From JAJTFW01 sp046330075 (GTDB taxonomy: Bacteria > Bacteroidota > Bacteroidia > AKYH767-A > OLB10): a stretch of DNA of 64,000 bases. The position numbers and the translations under genes are program-made. The first letter of the stretch is position 1; each line of letters begins with the position of its first letter. The notes below the pieces were generated by a model. The model had not been told where the DNA came from, did not search any database, and saw only the letters and a program-made list of their open reading frames with translations. The stretch spans positions 22,992 through 86,991 of the forward strand of contig JAXLTL010000013.1 in the NCBI GenBank assembly GCA_046330075.1. The letters are read 5' to 3'. Of this stretch, positions 7,523-16,781 are shown in pieces.

Positions 7523-10042
7523 ATGGTAAAAAAACTTCTTTTTATTGGCTGGGATGCTGCTGACTGGAAGATAATCCGTCCGTTGTTGAATTCCGGTCAA
7601 ATGCCTCATCTCGCAAAGTTGATCAAGGGTGGAGCAACGGCTGATATTCAAACTCTCCATCCTCCTGTTTCACCGATGTTATGGACTTCTATCGCTACGG
7701 GAAAGAGAGCCTGGCAGCATGGAATTTGCAATTTTTTTGAGCAGGTGCCCGGTGAGCAGAGTTTCATTCCTGTATTGGGTGCTTCCAGAAAGGTGAAGGC
7801 ATTGTGGAATATTCTTTCAGTAAACGGATACTGCACCAATGTTGTCAACTGGTGGCCAAGCCACCCTGCAGAAGAAATCAATGGCTGTATGGTCTCTGAT
7901 TATTTTTTTCAGAGGAATGTGGACGCGGTCAGGCAGTCTTTCTCAAAAACCGGAGGTGTTTATCCGGCGTTACACGAACCGGGCATCATAAATCTGATCA
8001 AGGACCCGGATGAACTGCCGTTGCAATGGATGGAAATGTTTTTTCCACTTTTTACTTCTGCCTCTCCTGCGCAAATGCAGAGGATGTCAAAAGCACCGAA
8101 GGTGGTTGCTACAATGCTGTCCGTTTTTGAAGTTTCAAACTGGTTGATGCAAATGAACGATTGGAATTTTCATGCAGTCTATTTTGATGCCATCGACAAG
8201 TTTTGCCATATGTTTATGCGCTACCAGCCCCCTCAGCAATCTTTTGTTACGGAGTCTGATTTTCAAATGTTCCGGCATGCTGTCACAAACATCTACAGAG
8301 TACAGGATAACCTTCTAGGCGAAATGATCCGGCATGCAGGCCATGACACTACAGTATTGCTGATGAGTGACCATGGTTTCAGATCAGGTAAGGATCGATT
8401 GGCTAAGCTCCCCGAGATGCTTTTCCGTCCGCTGAGTGATCACCGTGATACCGGAATCTTCCTGTTAAGTGGTCCTGGGATTAAAGCAGGTACACAGCTT
8501 ACCGATGTTTCTCTGCTGGATGTTTGCCCTACGGTATTATATGCCATGGATCTTCCCGTGGCAAATGATATGGTCGGACGCGTCCTGACGGAGGCCTTTA
8601 CTGACCGGAAAGTTGTGAAAAGAACGGAAACGTATGAATCTGCCCGTTCTGAAAGGAAATACAGTATGTTTAACCCTGCACAATCAGGAGCTATGTTGAA
8701 GCAACTGGAGGACCTGGGATATATCAGCCTGCGCGGAAATTTTAATGAGCAGCAGCAGCGTATGTTGCAGGAATCGACGTATGTTACCGCGATGTCGTTG
8801 ATGGAGGAAAACAGATTCACTGAATCATTTGAATATTTTACAGCGTTGGTGAGCGAGGATGAGAAGGAACCACGTTTTTTATCCGGACTGTTTTTTTCTG
8901 CTCTTGCACTGAAGCGATTTGATATCGCTACAGAGACGGTTGAACTGATTCAGCAAATGAGTGCAGCTGAGGTTGCGGTGATCAACATGCGGCTTCGGCT
9001 GTTGATGGCACAGCAGAAATTTTTGAAAGCATTGGAGTTAATCGGTAGATATCGTCAGCAATATGCCCATCATGAGGAGTTTCTGCGACTGGTAAGTCGT
9101 TGTTATATTCAATCGGGACGGTATGATGAGGCTTTTTCAGCTGCAATTCAGGCTGCATCTCTTAACGAGGAGGAACCGGATACTTATTTTCTTATGGCTG
9201 GAATTTCTTTCAGGCAAAGGAATTGGGAAGCTGCACTTGGCTACGGACTTGAGGCGATACAATACGGATGCAGATATCCTCAATTGCACCTGATGATGGG
9301 TAAAGCAGCGTTTCAGTCGCAGCAATATGAACTGGCCGCATCTGCTTATGAACGTGCATTGTCCTTTTATCCACGGCACCAGATGGCTCGCACAACACTT
9401 GTTTCGATCTATACTCAACATCTGCATCAACCCGATAGAGCTGCTCCTCATCAGACGTATCTGGAAGCGCAACTCCTGCCGCAGATTATCGTGGTAAGCG
9501 GTTTGCCCCGTTCAGGCACAAGTATGATGATGCAGGCCCTGGCAGCCGGTGGTATTCCTGTACTTACAGATGGTATTCGTTCAGCCGATGAACACAATCC
9601 GAAAGGGTATATGGAATATGAGAAGGTAAAATTTATGCCATCGAACCACAACTGGTTGCAGGAGGCTTCCGGGAAGGCCGTTAAAATTATCGCCAACCTT
9701 CTGCCATTTCTTCCTGCGAATTATCAGTATAAGATTATCCTGATGGAACGTGACCTGTCTGCTGTGATGTTGTCGCAGGATAAAATGTTAAGAACCGACG
9801 CAACGGATGGAAAAGGCAGAGCTTATCGACTGATACTCGGTGAACATCAGAAAAAGATAATGGATAAAGCATTGTCATTAGGCGGAAAGCAAAACATAGA
9901 AGTGCTTTCTCTGCGATACGACGAAGTGCTGGAAGCACCTTTCAGCCAGATGCTCCTGGTTCAGGATTTCCTTGAACGGGATCTCGATGTTCATAAAATG
10001 GCTGGGACAGTGGATCCTTCACTGAATCATAATCGCAGTTGA
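7523..10042 (+). CDS. Alkaline-phosphatase-superfamily / TPR / sulfotransferase-like fusion protein
   Basis: An 839-residue protein without a signal peptide. Residues 1-about 375 match the type I phosphodiesterase / metallo-phosphatase superfamily: D11 in LFIGWDAADW, the nucleophile region MLWTSIATGK (51-61), and the D283-H284 metal pair in MSDHGF. Residues about 410-640 are TPR-like helical repeats. Residues about 655-839 begin with a P-loop-like GLPRSGTS (660-667), the 5'-phosphosulfate binding loop of PAPS-dependent sulfotransferases, followed by NPKGYMEYE and ERDLSAVMLSQ (3'-phosphate side), typical of bacterial sulfotransferase-family domains. The sequence thus joins a phosphate/sulfate-ester hydrolase fold and a sulfuryl-transfer fold on one chain; the substrate is unknown. 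It stands alone, flanked by divergent and unrelated secreted-protein genes. Confidence 0.85.
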   Translation: MVKKLLFIGWDAADWKIIRPLLNSGQMPHLAKLIKGGATADIQTLHPPVSPMLWTSIATGKRAWQHGICNFFEQVPGEQSFIPVLGASRKVKALWNILSVNGYCTNVVNWWPSHPAEEINGCMVSDYFFQRNVDAVRQSFSKTGGVYPALHEPGIINLIKDPDELPLQWMEMFFPLFTSASPAQMQRMSKAPKVVATMLSVFEVSNWLMQMNDWNFHAVYFDAIDKFCHMFMRYQPPQQSFVTESDFQMFRHAVTNIYRVQDNLLGEMIRHAGHDTTVLLMSDHGFRSGKDRLAKLPEMLFRPLSDHRDTGIFLLSGPGIKAGTQLTDVSLLDVCPTVLYAMDLPVANDMVGRVLTEAFTDRKVVKRTETYESARSERKYSMFNPAQSGAMLKQLEDLGYISLRGNFNEQQQRMLQESTYVTAMSLMEENRFTESFEYFTALVSEDEKEPRFLSGLFFSALALKRFDIATETVELIQQMSAAEVAVINMRLRLLMAQQKFLKALELIGRYRQQYAHHEEFLRLVSRCYIQSGRYDEAFSAAIQAASLNEEEPDTYFLMAGISFRQRNWEAALGYGLEAIQYGCRYPQLHLMMGKAAFQSQQYELAASAYERALSFYPRHQMARTTLVSIYTQHLHQPDRAAPHQTYLEAQLLPQIIVVSGLPRSGTSMMMQALAAGGIPVLTDGIRSADEHNPKGYMEYEKVKFMPSNHNWLQEASGKAVKIIANLLPFLPANYQYKIILMERDLSAVMLSQDKMLRTDATDGKGRAYRLILGEHQKKIMDKALSLGGKQNIEVLSLRYDEVLEAPFSQMLLVQDFLERDLDVHKMAGTVDPSLNHNRS

Positions 10043-10146
10043 TTACCTGCCTTCTTGTTGACATTATAAACCCTGGTTGAACTTTTTCTTAAAGTTGCGG
10101 CGGTTATTCCTTTGTTTTCGTACATTTACTTTTTATTTGACCTGTT

Positions 10147-10986
10147 ATGCATCCTAAACTGAAATCATATTTATCATTTACCGGACTCGCAATGGTCGCT
10201 GGTACAGTTCAGGGACAGATTGTTTACACTGATATTTTTCCGGATGTCTTGATTACACCTCCACTCAGTGGTGGATCACAGGTATTTTTTCTGGATCTGG
10301 ATAATGACGGTATCAACGAGTTTAAACTGGAGGCAGCTTTCACCTCCAGCTCTTGTTCCGGCTTTTCTTCCAGCTATTATACTATGCAGGTAAATGATAT
10401 CCGTATTCAGGGGTTAACTTCCGGAAATACAATCCGTATTGACCCTACCGGCACTTGCAATAATTTTCCGGAACTGCATAGGTTTGAAATCAATCAGGTG
10501 ATGCTTAATTTCCCAATAAGTACCACTATCGGTTTTTTCTTTCGTGACTATAGCTGTAACTGTCAGATGATTTATGGAAGCAGCAGTGGTATTGATTATT
10601 ACGTTGGACTCAAGTTTCAGAAAAATGGCGGAACCCGTCAGGCTTGGCTTCGATATGTTCAGTTAAATGATATCCTGATCCTCAAAGACTATGCATATTG
10701 TGATACTGTGACTACTTCCTTACCCGCCGGAACCCTGAACTACAATGTCGGTCTGGAAGATATTTCATCGGCCTTTACCATCAACTGTTTGCAGGGCGAA
10801 CTGCTCGTTTCCTCACCTGAACAAAATTCGTTCAACGCCGGTATTTACACTTTATTGGGAACTGAAGTGGCTGTATTGGATGCTCCACAAGGACGTTGCA
10901 CCTATACTTTTTCAGGGAAAGGAGTTTTTATCCTGAAAGTGCAAACGGAACACGGATCGTTTACAAAAAAAGTATTTGTACCCTGA
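10147..10986 (+). CDS. Secreted protein with possible C-terminal sorting domain
   Basis: A 279-residue protein with a signal peptide (cleavage near VQGQ). The N-terminal part contains VFFLDLDNDGINEF, an acidic calcium-binding-like motif as in FG-GAP/VCBS proteins. The centre has paired cysteines (CSGFSS, SCNCQM, CDTV). The last 65 residues (ISSAFTINCLQGELLVSSPEQNSFNAGIYTLLG ... KGVFILKVQTEHGSFTKKVFVP) resemble a degenerate T9SS sorting domain without the usual PNP motif. I do not recognise a family; export to the cell surface or medium is likely. The stop is 8 bp from the stop of the convergent ligase gene. Confidence 0.7.
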   Translation: MHPKLKSYLSFTGLAMVAGTVQGQIVYTDIFPDVLITPPLSGGSQVFFLDLDNDGINEFKLEAAFTSSSCSGFSSSYYTMQVNDIRIQGLTSGNTIRIDPTGTCNNFPELHRFEINQVMLNFPISTTIGFFFRDYSCNCQMIYGSSSGIDYYVGLKFQKNGGTRQAWLRYVQLNDILILKDYAYCDTVTTSLPAGTLNYNVGLEDISSAFTINCLQGELLVSSPEQNSFNAGIYTLLGTEVAVLDAPQGRCTYTFSGKGVFILKVQTEHGSFTKKVFVP

Positions 10987-10993
10987 TCAGACG

Positions 10994-12568
10994 TTAAACG
11001 GCTTCCGCTTTGGGTGTTTCAAACCACAACCACCCCAATGTAAATGCAAAGAAGGTCACCCCGGCCTGGGTTTCCAGTGTGTCTTCGTTCAGAAAGGATA
11101 TGGCGGCAATCCATAAAAATGCAAACAGCAGGAGTTGTTTTCTTTTCCAGGCGGATACTAACAGCCACGCCATAACGAAAATAAAATAGATCATTCCCGG
11201 CAGGCCGAAGGCAACACCGAAACTCAGGTATTGGTTATGTGCCCGTAATCTCCACTCCGGCGTCAGGGATGAGTTCAGTTCGCGGTAAGCCTGATCGTAG
11301 GCTTTCGGTAAATCACCGGTTCCTACACCCGTGAGGAGGTGTTGTTCAAGAATATATTTCCCGGCTTTCAAATATTCAAACCGCTGCACCATCGATTGAC
11401 CGTTGGCCCAGCCAGTATAGTACCAGCTTCTGTATTCTGAAGCAAGATCATCCAGCCGCTGAAGCGGATTGGATCGCAGGTGGCTGTGATGCGGTGTGGG
11501 ATGGCCGGACAGAATGTTTTGTATATCGGTATCCGTTAACTGCATAACACCATTGTAGTCTTTTGACAGATTAAGGCTGGTGAGATACCGAAGCAGACTT
11601 ACCTGATACATCTGCCCCCGCTGATCCGATTGCCAGATGTTTTTCCCGGTCCGTTGTTGCCAGGCTTCATTCATCTCTCCGTCGCAATAGTTTTCCCACA
11701 CCAATCGTCCTTCCTCCAGATCCTGACGCGTCACCTTACTGTTGTATGTTCCTCCTCTCGCGGTTTTATGGCCTGCAGCGTAGGGATGATAGGGTACATA
11801 ACGGATTGATTCAACAAAAATGTAATGGTATACCTTCCCTCCTGCAACAATAGTAACCATCAGTGCCATAACGGCGAGTACCATCCGAACCGGTGTTCTG
11901 ATTTCGAGCGCACGGATGATGAAAAAAATTAACCCGAGAAGGAAGAGTATCAGCAAGCCCGTGACACTTTGAATGAGCAGCAGGTAACCCGCCAGCCATA
12001 AGATCAGCAATATGGATAAAATGCGGTTGGGCAACGGAGACTCCAACACTCCTTTCAGTATAATCCAGGTGATGCAGCAATCAATGAGCAGACTGAGCCG
12101 GATGTGGGAAATAAAATGACTGTAGTCACGGTAATCATTGACCGGGAGATGGGTCCAGCCGGCAAAAGTGGCAAATCCATATCCTGTGCTGATGAGAACG
12201 CCGGTGAGCAATGCGAAAAACACACTTCGGTACTCCTTCTCCGTTAGAACCGGTCCTCCTGCAAACATTAAGGCCATGAGGAGGAGCGGAAGCTTTACGC
12301 GGATGTCCTTCATCCCGTATGTGAAGTCTTCCGTATTCCACAGGCCAAGGAGATGGAGAAAGAAGAGTCCGCTTACCAGCCAGAAAAAAGGCTGTCGGAC
12401 CAGCGATTTAACACGCCCGGGCAGATCGGCGGCTATCAGCCAGGCACCGGCCATTACAAATTGCCCTAAACTCATCCCCAGATTCCAGAGCGGCATACTG
12501 AACGCTGTCAGCAGTAATCCTGCTAACCAGGCATATCGCCCGAGAGTATGGAGAGGTGAAGAAGGCAA
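10994..12568 (-). CDS. O-antigen ligase / polymerase family membrane protein
   Basis: A 524-residue polytopic membrane protein with about ten to twelve hydrophobic helices and one large hydrophilic loop (about 230-400) containing the Wzy_C-like motif LTGVGTGDLPKAY and NQYLSFGVAFGLPG just after it. This arrangement is that of the O-antigen ligase (WaaL) / polymerase (Wzy) / exopolysaccharide superfamily, which moves glycans from a lipid carrier at the periplasmic face. Acceptor unknown; no glycosyltransferase cluster is adjacent. The start at 12568 is a TTG that gives a complete first helix; an internal ATG lies at 12496. It follows the S41 peptidase gene by 63 bp on the same strand. Confidence 0.8.
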   Translation of the reverse strand: MPSSPLHTLGRYAWLAGLLLTAFSMPLWNLGMSLGQFVMAGAWLIAADLPGRVKSLVRQPFFWLVSGLFFLHLLGLWNTEDFTYGMKDIRVKLPLLLMALMFAGGPVLTEKEYRSVFFALLTGVLISTGYGFATFAGWTHLPVNDYRDYSHFISHIRLSLLIDCCITWIILKGVLESPLPNRILSILLILWLAGYLLLIQSVTGLLILFLLGLIFFIIRALEIRTPVRMVLAVMALMVTIVAGGKVYHYIFVESIRYVPYHPYAAGHKTARGGTYNSKVTRQDLEEGRLVWENYCDGEMNEAWQQRTGKNIWQSDQRGQMYQVSLLRYLTSLNLSKDYNGVMQLTDTDIQNILSGHPTPHHSHLRSNPLQRLDDLASEYRSWYYTGWANGQSMVQRFEYLKAGKYILEQHLLTGVGTGDLPKAYDQAYRELNSSLTPEWRLRAHNQYLSFGVAFGLPGMIYFIFVMAWLLVSAWKRKQLLLFAFLWIAAISFLNEDTLETQAGVTFFAFTLGWLWFETPKAEAV

Positions 12569-12631
12569 TGATAGGTGGTCAGGTGGAGTCTTAACGCCTG
12601 TATTCAGCAGCTATTGTGCCCTGTGAATATC

Positions 12632-14314
12632 TCAGGGTTTGTATTCGCGGTTGAACATGCTGCGGTAGACGGCGGGATCGTTCAAAGCTTTTAATGCAGC
12701 CTGTACTTCAGGATCCGTATCGAAGGAAGTTTCAATCCGGCCATTCTGGAAGTAATACCGGGATACAATTTCGTTTTCCAGCATTTCTTTCACTTCGTCT
12801 TTATTCAGTCGTAAATCCGTCAGCTTGTCGTGTTCCAGACTTTTCTTTACAGCTTCGTACTGTGCCTTGATATGATCGAAGTATTTCTCCCGCTCTGCCT
12901 TTTCTTTCAGTTCTTCCAGTTTCTTCTCACTCTCGGTAATATAGTCGTAACTGCGCGTCGATTGCCATTTCGTAAAGTCTTCGTATTCGGCATCGCTAAG
13001 AGAGAAACTGCGGGCATTGGCAATGGTGGGGTGCGTGGTTTTATAGTATGTGGCGTAGTCGAAAATAATATAGTTGTTGATCAGTGCCTGCGATATACTG
13101 CTGAGGGTATCCGGCACCAGGACATAGTCGGGGGTGATGCCTCCACCGTCGAATACTTTTCTTCCGCCTCTGGTTTTGAATTCAGAGATCAGCGAATCCG
13201 GAACTTTTCCAACACTGCCATCGGGATTGCGGTGGGTATAGTCGAGTGCCTGAATGCACCGGCCGCTGGGGATATAATACTTTGCTGTGGTGATTTTCAG
13301 CTGTGCATTGTAGGTGAGCGGACGTGTTGTCTGTACCAGTCCTTTACCAAATGTACGTTGACCGATAATTACAGCCCGGTCGAGATCCTGCAATGATCCA
13401 CTTACAATTTCCGACGCGGAAGCAGACCCGCTGTTAACGAGCACAACCAGCGAAGTTTTGGTATCGGTTGCAGGGTGTGTCGACTTATATACTTTATCCC
13501 ATTCCTTCGCTTTGCCTCTTGTGCTGACTACTTCCTGCCCTTTATCGATGAATACATTTACAATGTCAACCGCTTCGTTGAGGAGTCCTCCCGGATTTCC
13601 GCGGAGATCGAGGATGAGTCCTTTGGCACCTTGTTTCTGTACGAGATCTTCAACAGCGGCTTTCACTTCTTTCGCGGCATCGTCGGTAAAACTGCCCAGA
13701 CGGATATAGCCGGTTTTAGAATCCACCATCGTATAAAAAGGAACATTTTTGATGGTGATTTCTTCCCGCATCAGATTAAAAGTGATCGGCTTCTCCGTTC
13801 CCTGACGCTCCACAACGATGGTGATAGGAGTCCCCGGTGTCCCTTTCAGCATTCTGCTCACTTCGTCGTATTCCTTGCCTTTCACCGATTTACCGTCGAG
13901 GCTACGGATGATATCTCCTGCCTGCAGTCCGGATTTTTGTGCCGGAAAACCTTCGTATGGATCGGTGATAATCACTTCGTCTTTACGTTGCCCGATGAGT
14001 GCACCAATACCTCCGTACTGACCGGTTGTCATAAAACGATAGTCTTCGGCTTCTTCTTCAGGAATATACTGGGTGTACGGATCCAGGCCATCCAGCATAC
14101 TGTGAATACCTTCTTCCACGAGCAGCTTTGGGTCGGTGGGATCAACATAGTAGATGGTTAGTTCACGCAGCACAGTGGTGAAGATGTCGAGATTGCGGGA
14201 GAGCTCGAAGTAATTGTCGTCAACGGCGCGGAAGGAAACAAGGCCAAGGGCTGAGAGGCCTAACAGTGCCCATATACGAAATCCGCTGAAGAATGCTTTT
14301 ATTTTACCTTTCAT
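12632..14314 (-). CDS. S41 family C-terminal processing peptidase (CtpA-like)
   Basis: A 560-residue periplasmic serine protease. One N-terminal membrane anchor (IWALLGLSALGLVSF) is followed by a helical segment with DPYTQYIPEEE, a PDZ domain (GQYGGIGALIG to VERQG, about 85-185), and the S41 catalytic core with the nucleophile Ser in NSGSASASEIVSG and the general-base Lys in QRTFGKGLVQT. A C-terminal helical, charged tail follows. These proteases trim C-termini of periplasmic proteins. Start chosen at ATG 14314 (MKGKIKAFF), 7 nt after the yidD stop; an in-frame upstream start at 14350 lies inside yidD. Part of the leftward run DUF4271-hemD-rnpA-yidD-S41. Confidence 0.93.
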   Translation of the reverse strand: MKGKIKAFFSGFRIWALLGLSALGLVSFRAVDDNYFELSRNLDIFTTVLRELTIYYVDPTDPKLLVEEGIHSMLDGLDPYTQYIPEEEAEDYRFMTTGQYGGIGALIGQRKDEVIITDPYEGFPAQKSGLQAGDIIRSLDGKSVKGKEYDEVSRMLKGTPGTPITIVVERQGTEKPITFNLMREEITIKNVPFYTMVDSKTGYIRLGSFTDDAAKEVKAAVEDLVQKQGAKGLILDLRGNPGGLLNEAVDIVNVFIDKGQEVVSTRGKAKEWDKVYKSTHPATDTKTSLVVLVNSGSASASEIVSGSLQDLDRAVIIGQRTFGKGLVQTTRPLTYNAQLKITTAKYYIPSGRCIQALDYTHRNPDGSVGKVPDSLISEFKTRGGRKVFDGGGITPDYVLVPDTLSSISQALINNYIIFDYATYYKTTHPTIANARSFSLSDAEYEDFTKWQSTRSYDYITESEKKLEELKEKAEREKYFDHIKAQYEAVKKSLEHDKLTDLRLNKDEVKEMLENEIVSRYYFQNGRIETSFDTDPEVQAALKALNDPAVYRSMFNREYKP

Positions 14315-14321
14315 AGTGTGC

Positions 14322-14546
14322 TTATGGTACAGGGTCGTAGCCGTGGCCACCCCAGGGATGACAGGAGAGGATGCGTTTCAGTGCGAGCCATCCGCCTTTG
14401 AAGGGGCCGTATTTACGAATAGCCGTGGCTCCGTATTCCGAGCAGGTTGGCGTATAGCGGCAGGCAGGACCAATATGCGGGGAGATGGCATTCTTGTAGA
14501 AGGCAATTCCTCCCAGCATCAGTTTACTCAGCACTTTTTTGATCAT
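14322..14546 (-). CDS. yidD: Membrane protein insertion efficiency factor YidD
   Basis: A 74-residue protein with the full YidD signature: an amphipathic N-terminus, ISPHIGPACRYTPTCSEYG with two conserved cysteines, and the C-terminal KRILSCHPWGGHGYDPVP. YidD is a small inner-membrane-associated protein thought to assist YidC-dependent insertion. Its start overlaps the last 23 bp of rnpA, the classic rnpA-yidD linkage, and its stop is 7 nt before the S41 peptidase start. Confidence 0.95.
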   Translation of the reverse strand: MIKKVLSKLMLGGIAFYKNAISPHIGPACRYTPTCSEYGATAIRKYGPFKGGWLALKRILSCHPWGGHGYDPVP

Positions 14547-14928
14547 CCTGTATGAGTCGATTCAAAAGTAGGGTTAATTTTTCTTCAACGAGGGGGTAGT
14601 CAGAAGGGGTATTACACTGGGAAATGAACAATAGATTGTAGGTTTTATTGTGCACCCGGCAGAAATCGGCCAGCGGATGTTTCCGGTGCCGCCAGGCTTC
14701 TCGCATCAGTCTTTTCATCCTGTTACGGTCGTGGGCGGCCTTCATCCGGCGCTTGGGAGCACTAAAGGCCACCTGCAGCAGGATCTTCCGGTTCGGATCT
14801 GCAGGCAGGAAAACCAACCGGAGCGGGAATGCGGAAAGTGACCGGCCCCGGGCGTAAAGTTCTTCCAGTTCCTTTTGGCTTTTAAGCCTTTCGGATGCAG
14901 GATGGGTAAATGACAAGGGGACGTTCAT
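14524..14928 (-). CDS. rnpA: Ribonuclease P protein component
   Basis: A 134-residue basic protein; with the P RNA it matures tRNA 5' ends. The family signature is the RNR helix (AHDRNRMKRLMREAWR), preceded by LQVAFSAPKRRMKAA. Length is normal. I chose ATG 14928 (MNVPLSF); an in-frame TTG at 14943 would place the start inside a perfect TATCTTTG promoter box (14941-14948). It overlaps yidD by 23 bp and lies 66 bp downstream of hemD. No rpmH or dnaA is adjacent, as expected in Bacteroidota where this locus is not at the origin. Confidence 0.95.
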   Translation of the reverse strand: MNVPLSFTHPASERLKSQKELEELYARGRSLSAFPLRLVFLPADPNRKILLQVAFSAPKRRMKAAHDRNRMKRLMREAWRHRKHPLADFCRVHNKTYNLLFISQCNTPSDYPLVEEKLTLLLNRLIQDDQKSAE

Positions 14929-14940
14929 GACAACAGCAGG

Positions 14941-14948
14941 CAAAGATA
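14941..14948 (-). promoter_or_regulatory. Candidate -7 promoter box of rnpA
   Basis: On the minus strand the bases read TATCTTTG, an exact match to the Bacteroidota -7 consensus TAnnTTTG, 12 nt before the rnpA ATG. No clear TTTG -33 element is present at the expected distance. It would let rnpA-yidD-S41 be transcribed independently of hemD. Confidence 0.5.
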
Positions 14949-14994
14949 TTTGCGTAAGAAGGGTTGCCAGTACGGAAAGGGAGAGCCCGAAGGC

Positions 14995-15789
14995 TTATTT
15001 GTTCTTTTTCAGGTAGTTTTCAATGCTCATCGTCATCGAAGGAGCTTCAGGAACAGGAGCCTGAATATCCAGACGAAGGCCGGCTTCCAGTACTGCCTGA
15101 GAGGTTTGTGATCCGAAAGCAGCAATGAGTGTAGTGTTCTGAACGAAGTCAGGGAAGTTCTTATAGAGGGAAGTTACTCCGGCCGGACTAAAAAATACAA
15201 TCATGTCGTATTTTACATCGGCGAGGTCACTCAGGTCGGAACATACCGTTTTGTAAATCACCGCACGGGTAAAATTGATACCGTGGGCAGACAAGCTATC
15301 GGCAATCTCCTGCTTTGCAATGTCGGAACAGGGCAAAAGGAAATTTTCCTTTTTATGTTTTTTGAGAATCTCCAGCAGGTCGTTGATGTTCTGCTTGCCC
15401 GCGAATATCTTTCGCTTTCTGAACGTGATATATTTCTGAAGGTAGAAAGCCGTTGACTCGGAGATGCAGAAGTATTTCAGCTCCTCCATGTTCGTGATAC
15501 GCATTTCGTTACAAATACGGAAAAAATGATCCGCAGCATGACGACTTGTGAGTATCACGGCAGTATGATCCGGAATATTGATTCTGTCTTTGCGGAAATC
15601 CTTAGCCTGAATACCCTCAATATGAATAAAAGGGCGGAAGTCAATTTTTAAATTGTACTTCTTGGCTAAATCGTGATAGGGCGACTTCTCCGATTCAGGT
15701 TTCGGTTGCGTAACGAGTATGGATTTTACTTTCAAGGGCTGCAGAATGGGGTAGGTGTAATTTCCAGACTGTTTTCCGATTCGCTTCAC
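14995..15789 (-). CDS. hemD: Uroporphyrinogen-III synthase
   Basis: About 264 residues (GTG start at 15789) with the two-lobed HemD pattern: VKSILVTQPKPESEKSPYHDLAKKYNLKIDFRPFI at the first lobe, TAVILTSRHAADHFFR, the second-lobe YDMIVFFSPAGVTSLYKNFPDF, and AFGSQTSQAVLEAGL. The enzyme closes hydroxymethylbilane to uroporphyrinogen III in heme synthesis. The GTG overlaps the DUF4271 stop by one base, suggesting coupled translation. Bacteroidota homologues often begin close to KVKSILV, so a TTG at 15735 is an alternative start. No other heme gene is adjacent, which is usual for this cluster. Confidence 0.88.
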   Translation of the reverse strand: MKRIGKQSGNYTYPILQPLKVKSILVTQPKPESEKSPYHDLAKKYNLKIDFRPFIHIEGIQAKDFRKDRINIPDHTAVILTSRHAADHFFRICNEMRITNMEELKYFCISESTAFYLQKYITFRKRKIFAGKQNINDLLEILKKHKKENFLLPCSDIAKQEIADSLSAHGINFTRAVIYKTVCSDLSDLADVKYDMIVFFSPAGVTSLYKNFPDFVQNTTLIAAFGSQTSQAVLEAGLRLDIQAPVPEAPSMTMSIENYLKKNK

Positions 15790-16664
15790 TATAGGTTAGC
15801 GGCCTTCCATATGATCAGAAGAGGTGCGATTTCGAAAGCGCAAAGGTACAAAAACAAATAAAACAGAGAGAACCCCGGAATTCCTGTCCAGATACCGGCA
15901 GCACGTACCAACCGGTAGAGAAATAAAAGACCCATGATCGTAAGTGCCGCCATGATGACCCATTGCCGGATAAATACCGGGGCGTATGCTATTAAAATAT
16001 TGACTGGCAATAATAAAAGCCCTACCATCATGACCATCAGAAAGATATTGAAGATATAGAGTGCGACCGGTCGATCGAGTCCGAATACAGAGCTGAAGAA
16101 GCGCAGACTGATCATTTTTATCGAGTAGGCAGCCGCGATGGCAACCGAGAGAAAGATAAACCGCATCAACCCGCCCTGAAGATACGGGATACTCCAGTTC
16201 TGGATCACGCTGAGTTGATAGACAAATAACCCCATCAGCATGTACGAAATCACTGACAATACCAGCGAAGCACGTTGCAGCAGCACGCTCTCGTCACGGA
16301 CAATCTGATTGGTAGTGGTGATGTTGAAGAAGGCTGAAAACAGCTGACGGAAAATTCTGTAATAGAACACTCTGAACCAGGTAAAGAATCCCACCAGAAT
16401 GATCAGGGAGATGGTAAACCAATCGGTGATTTCACGGTTCAGCGGGCTTGCATTCGGACTCTGAGGACGCAGGGCATGGCCTTTGAAGATACCGGGACCT
16501 TCCAGCGTTTGCGGAATGGTATCAATGGAAGATGAGGACCCGGCCACACTATCCTCGTCATCACTGAAACGAAAGGTGTTCTGATGCAATAACAGCGAAT
16601 CCTTGCCGGCAGTGAGCGAATCATTCCGTAGCGTTGAAAGAGAATCTTTTAAGGGAGCAGCCAT
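15789..16664 (-). CDS. DUF4271 family membrane protein
   Basis: A 291-residue protein: a hydrophilic, Ser/Asp-rich N-terminal 90 residues, then about six to seven membrane helices (from WFTISLIILVGFFTWFRVFYYR to FSLFYLFLYLCAFEIAPLLIIW). The pattern YRIFRQLFSAFFNITTTNQIVRDES is typical of DUF4271, a Bacteroidota-specific family found directly upstream of hemD. Function unknown. A TAATATTG sequence on this strand (one mismatch from the -7 consensus) precedes the start by about 17 nt. Confidence 0.85.
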   Translation of the reverse strand: MAAPLKDSLSTLRNDSLTAGKDSLLLHQNTFRFSDDEDSVAGSSSSIDTIPQTLEGPGIFKGHALRPQSPNASPLNREITDWFTISLIILVGFFTWFRVFYYRIFRQLFSAFFNITTTNQIVRDESVLLQRASLVLSVISYMLMGLFVYQLSVIQNWSIPYLQGGLMRFIFLSVAIAAAYSIKMISLRFFSSVFGLDRPVALYIFNIFLMVMMVGLLLLPVNILIAYAPVFIRQWVIMAALTIMGLLFLYRLVRAAGIWTGIPGFSLFYLFLYLCAFEIAPLLIIWKAANL

Positions 16665-16733
16665 CGCGGTAGTGACTGCAATATTACAGATTTACGACGA
16701 GGAAAATCGGTCCGTACTCCACTCCTGAAAACG

Positions 16734-16761
16734 AAAAAAGCAGGATGCACATGCATCCTGC
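16734..16761 (-). terminator. Rho-independent terminator after the YceI gene
   Basis: A perfect 9-bp inverted repeat GCAGGATGC / GCATCCTGC (16740-16748 and 16753-16761) with loop ACAT is followed on the minus strand by a run of T residues (TTTTTTCG). It sits 21 bp downstream of the YceI-family stop codon and separates that gene from DUF4271. Confidence 0.85.
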
Positions 16762-16781
16762 TATGGTTCCGGAAATTCCGG

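Noticed and set aside
13475..14161. Antisense frame inside the S41 peptidase
   Set aside because: Rich in Phe/Cys/His without domain pattern; explained by the sense gene.
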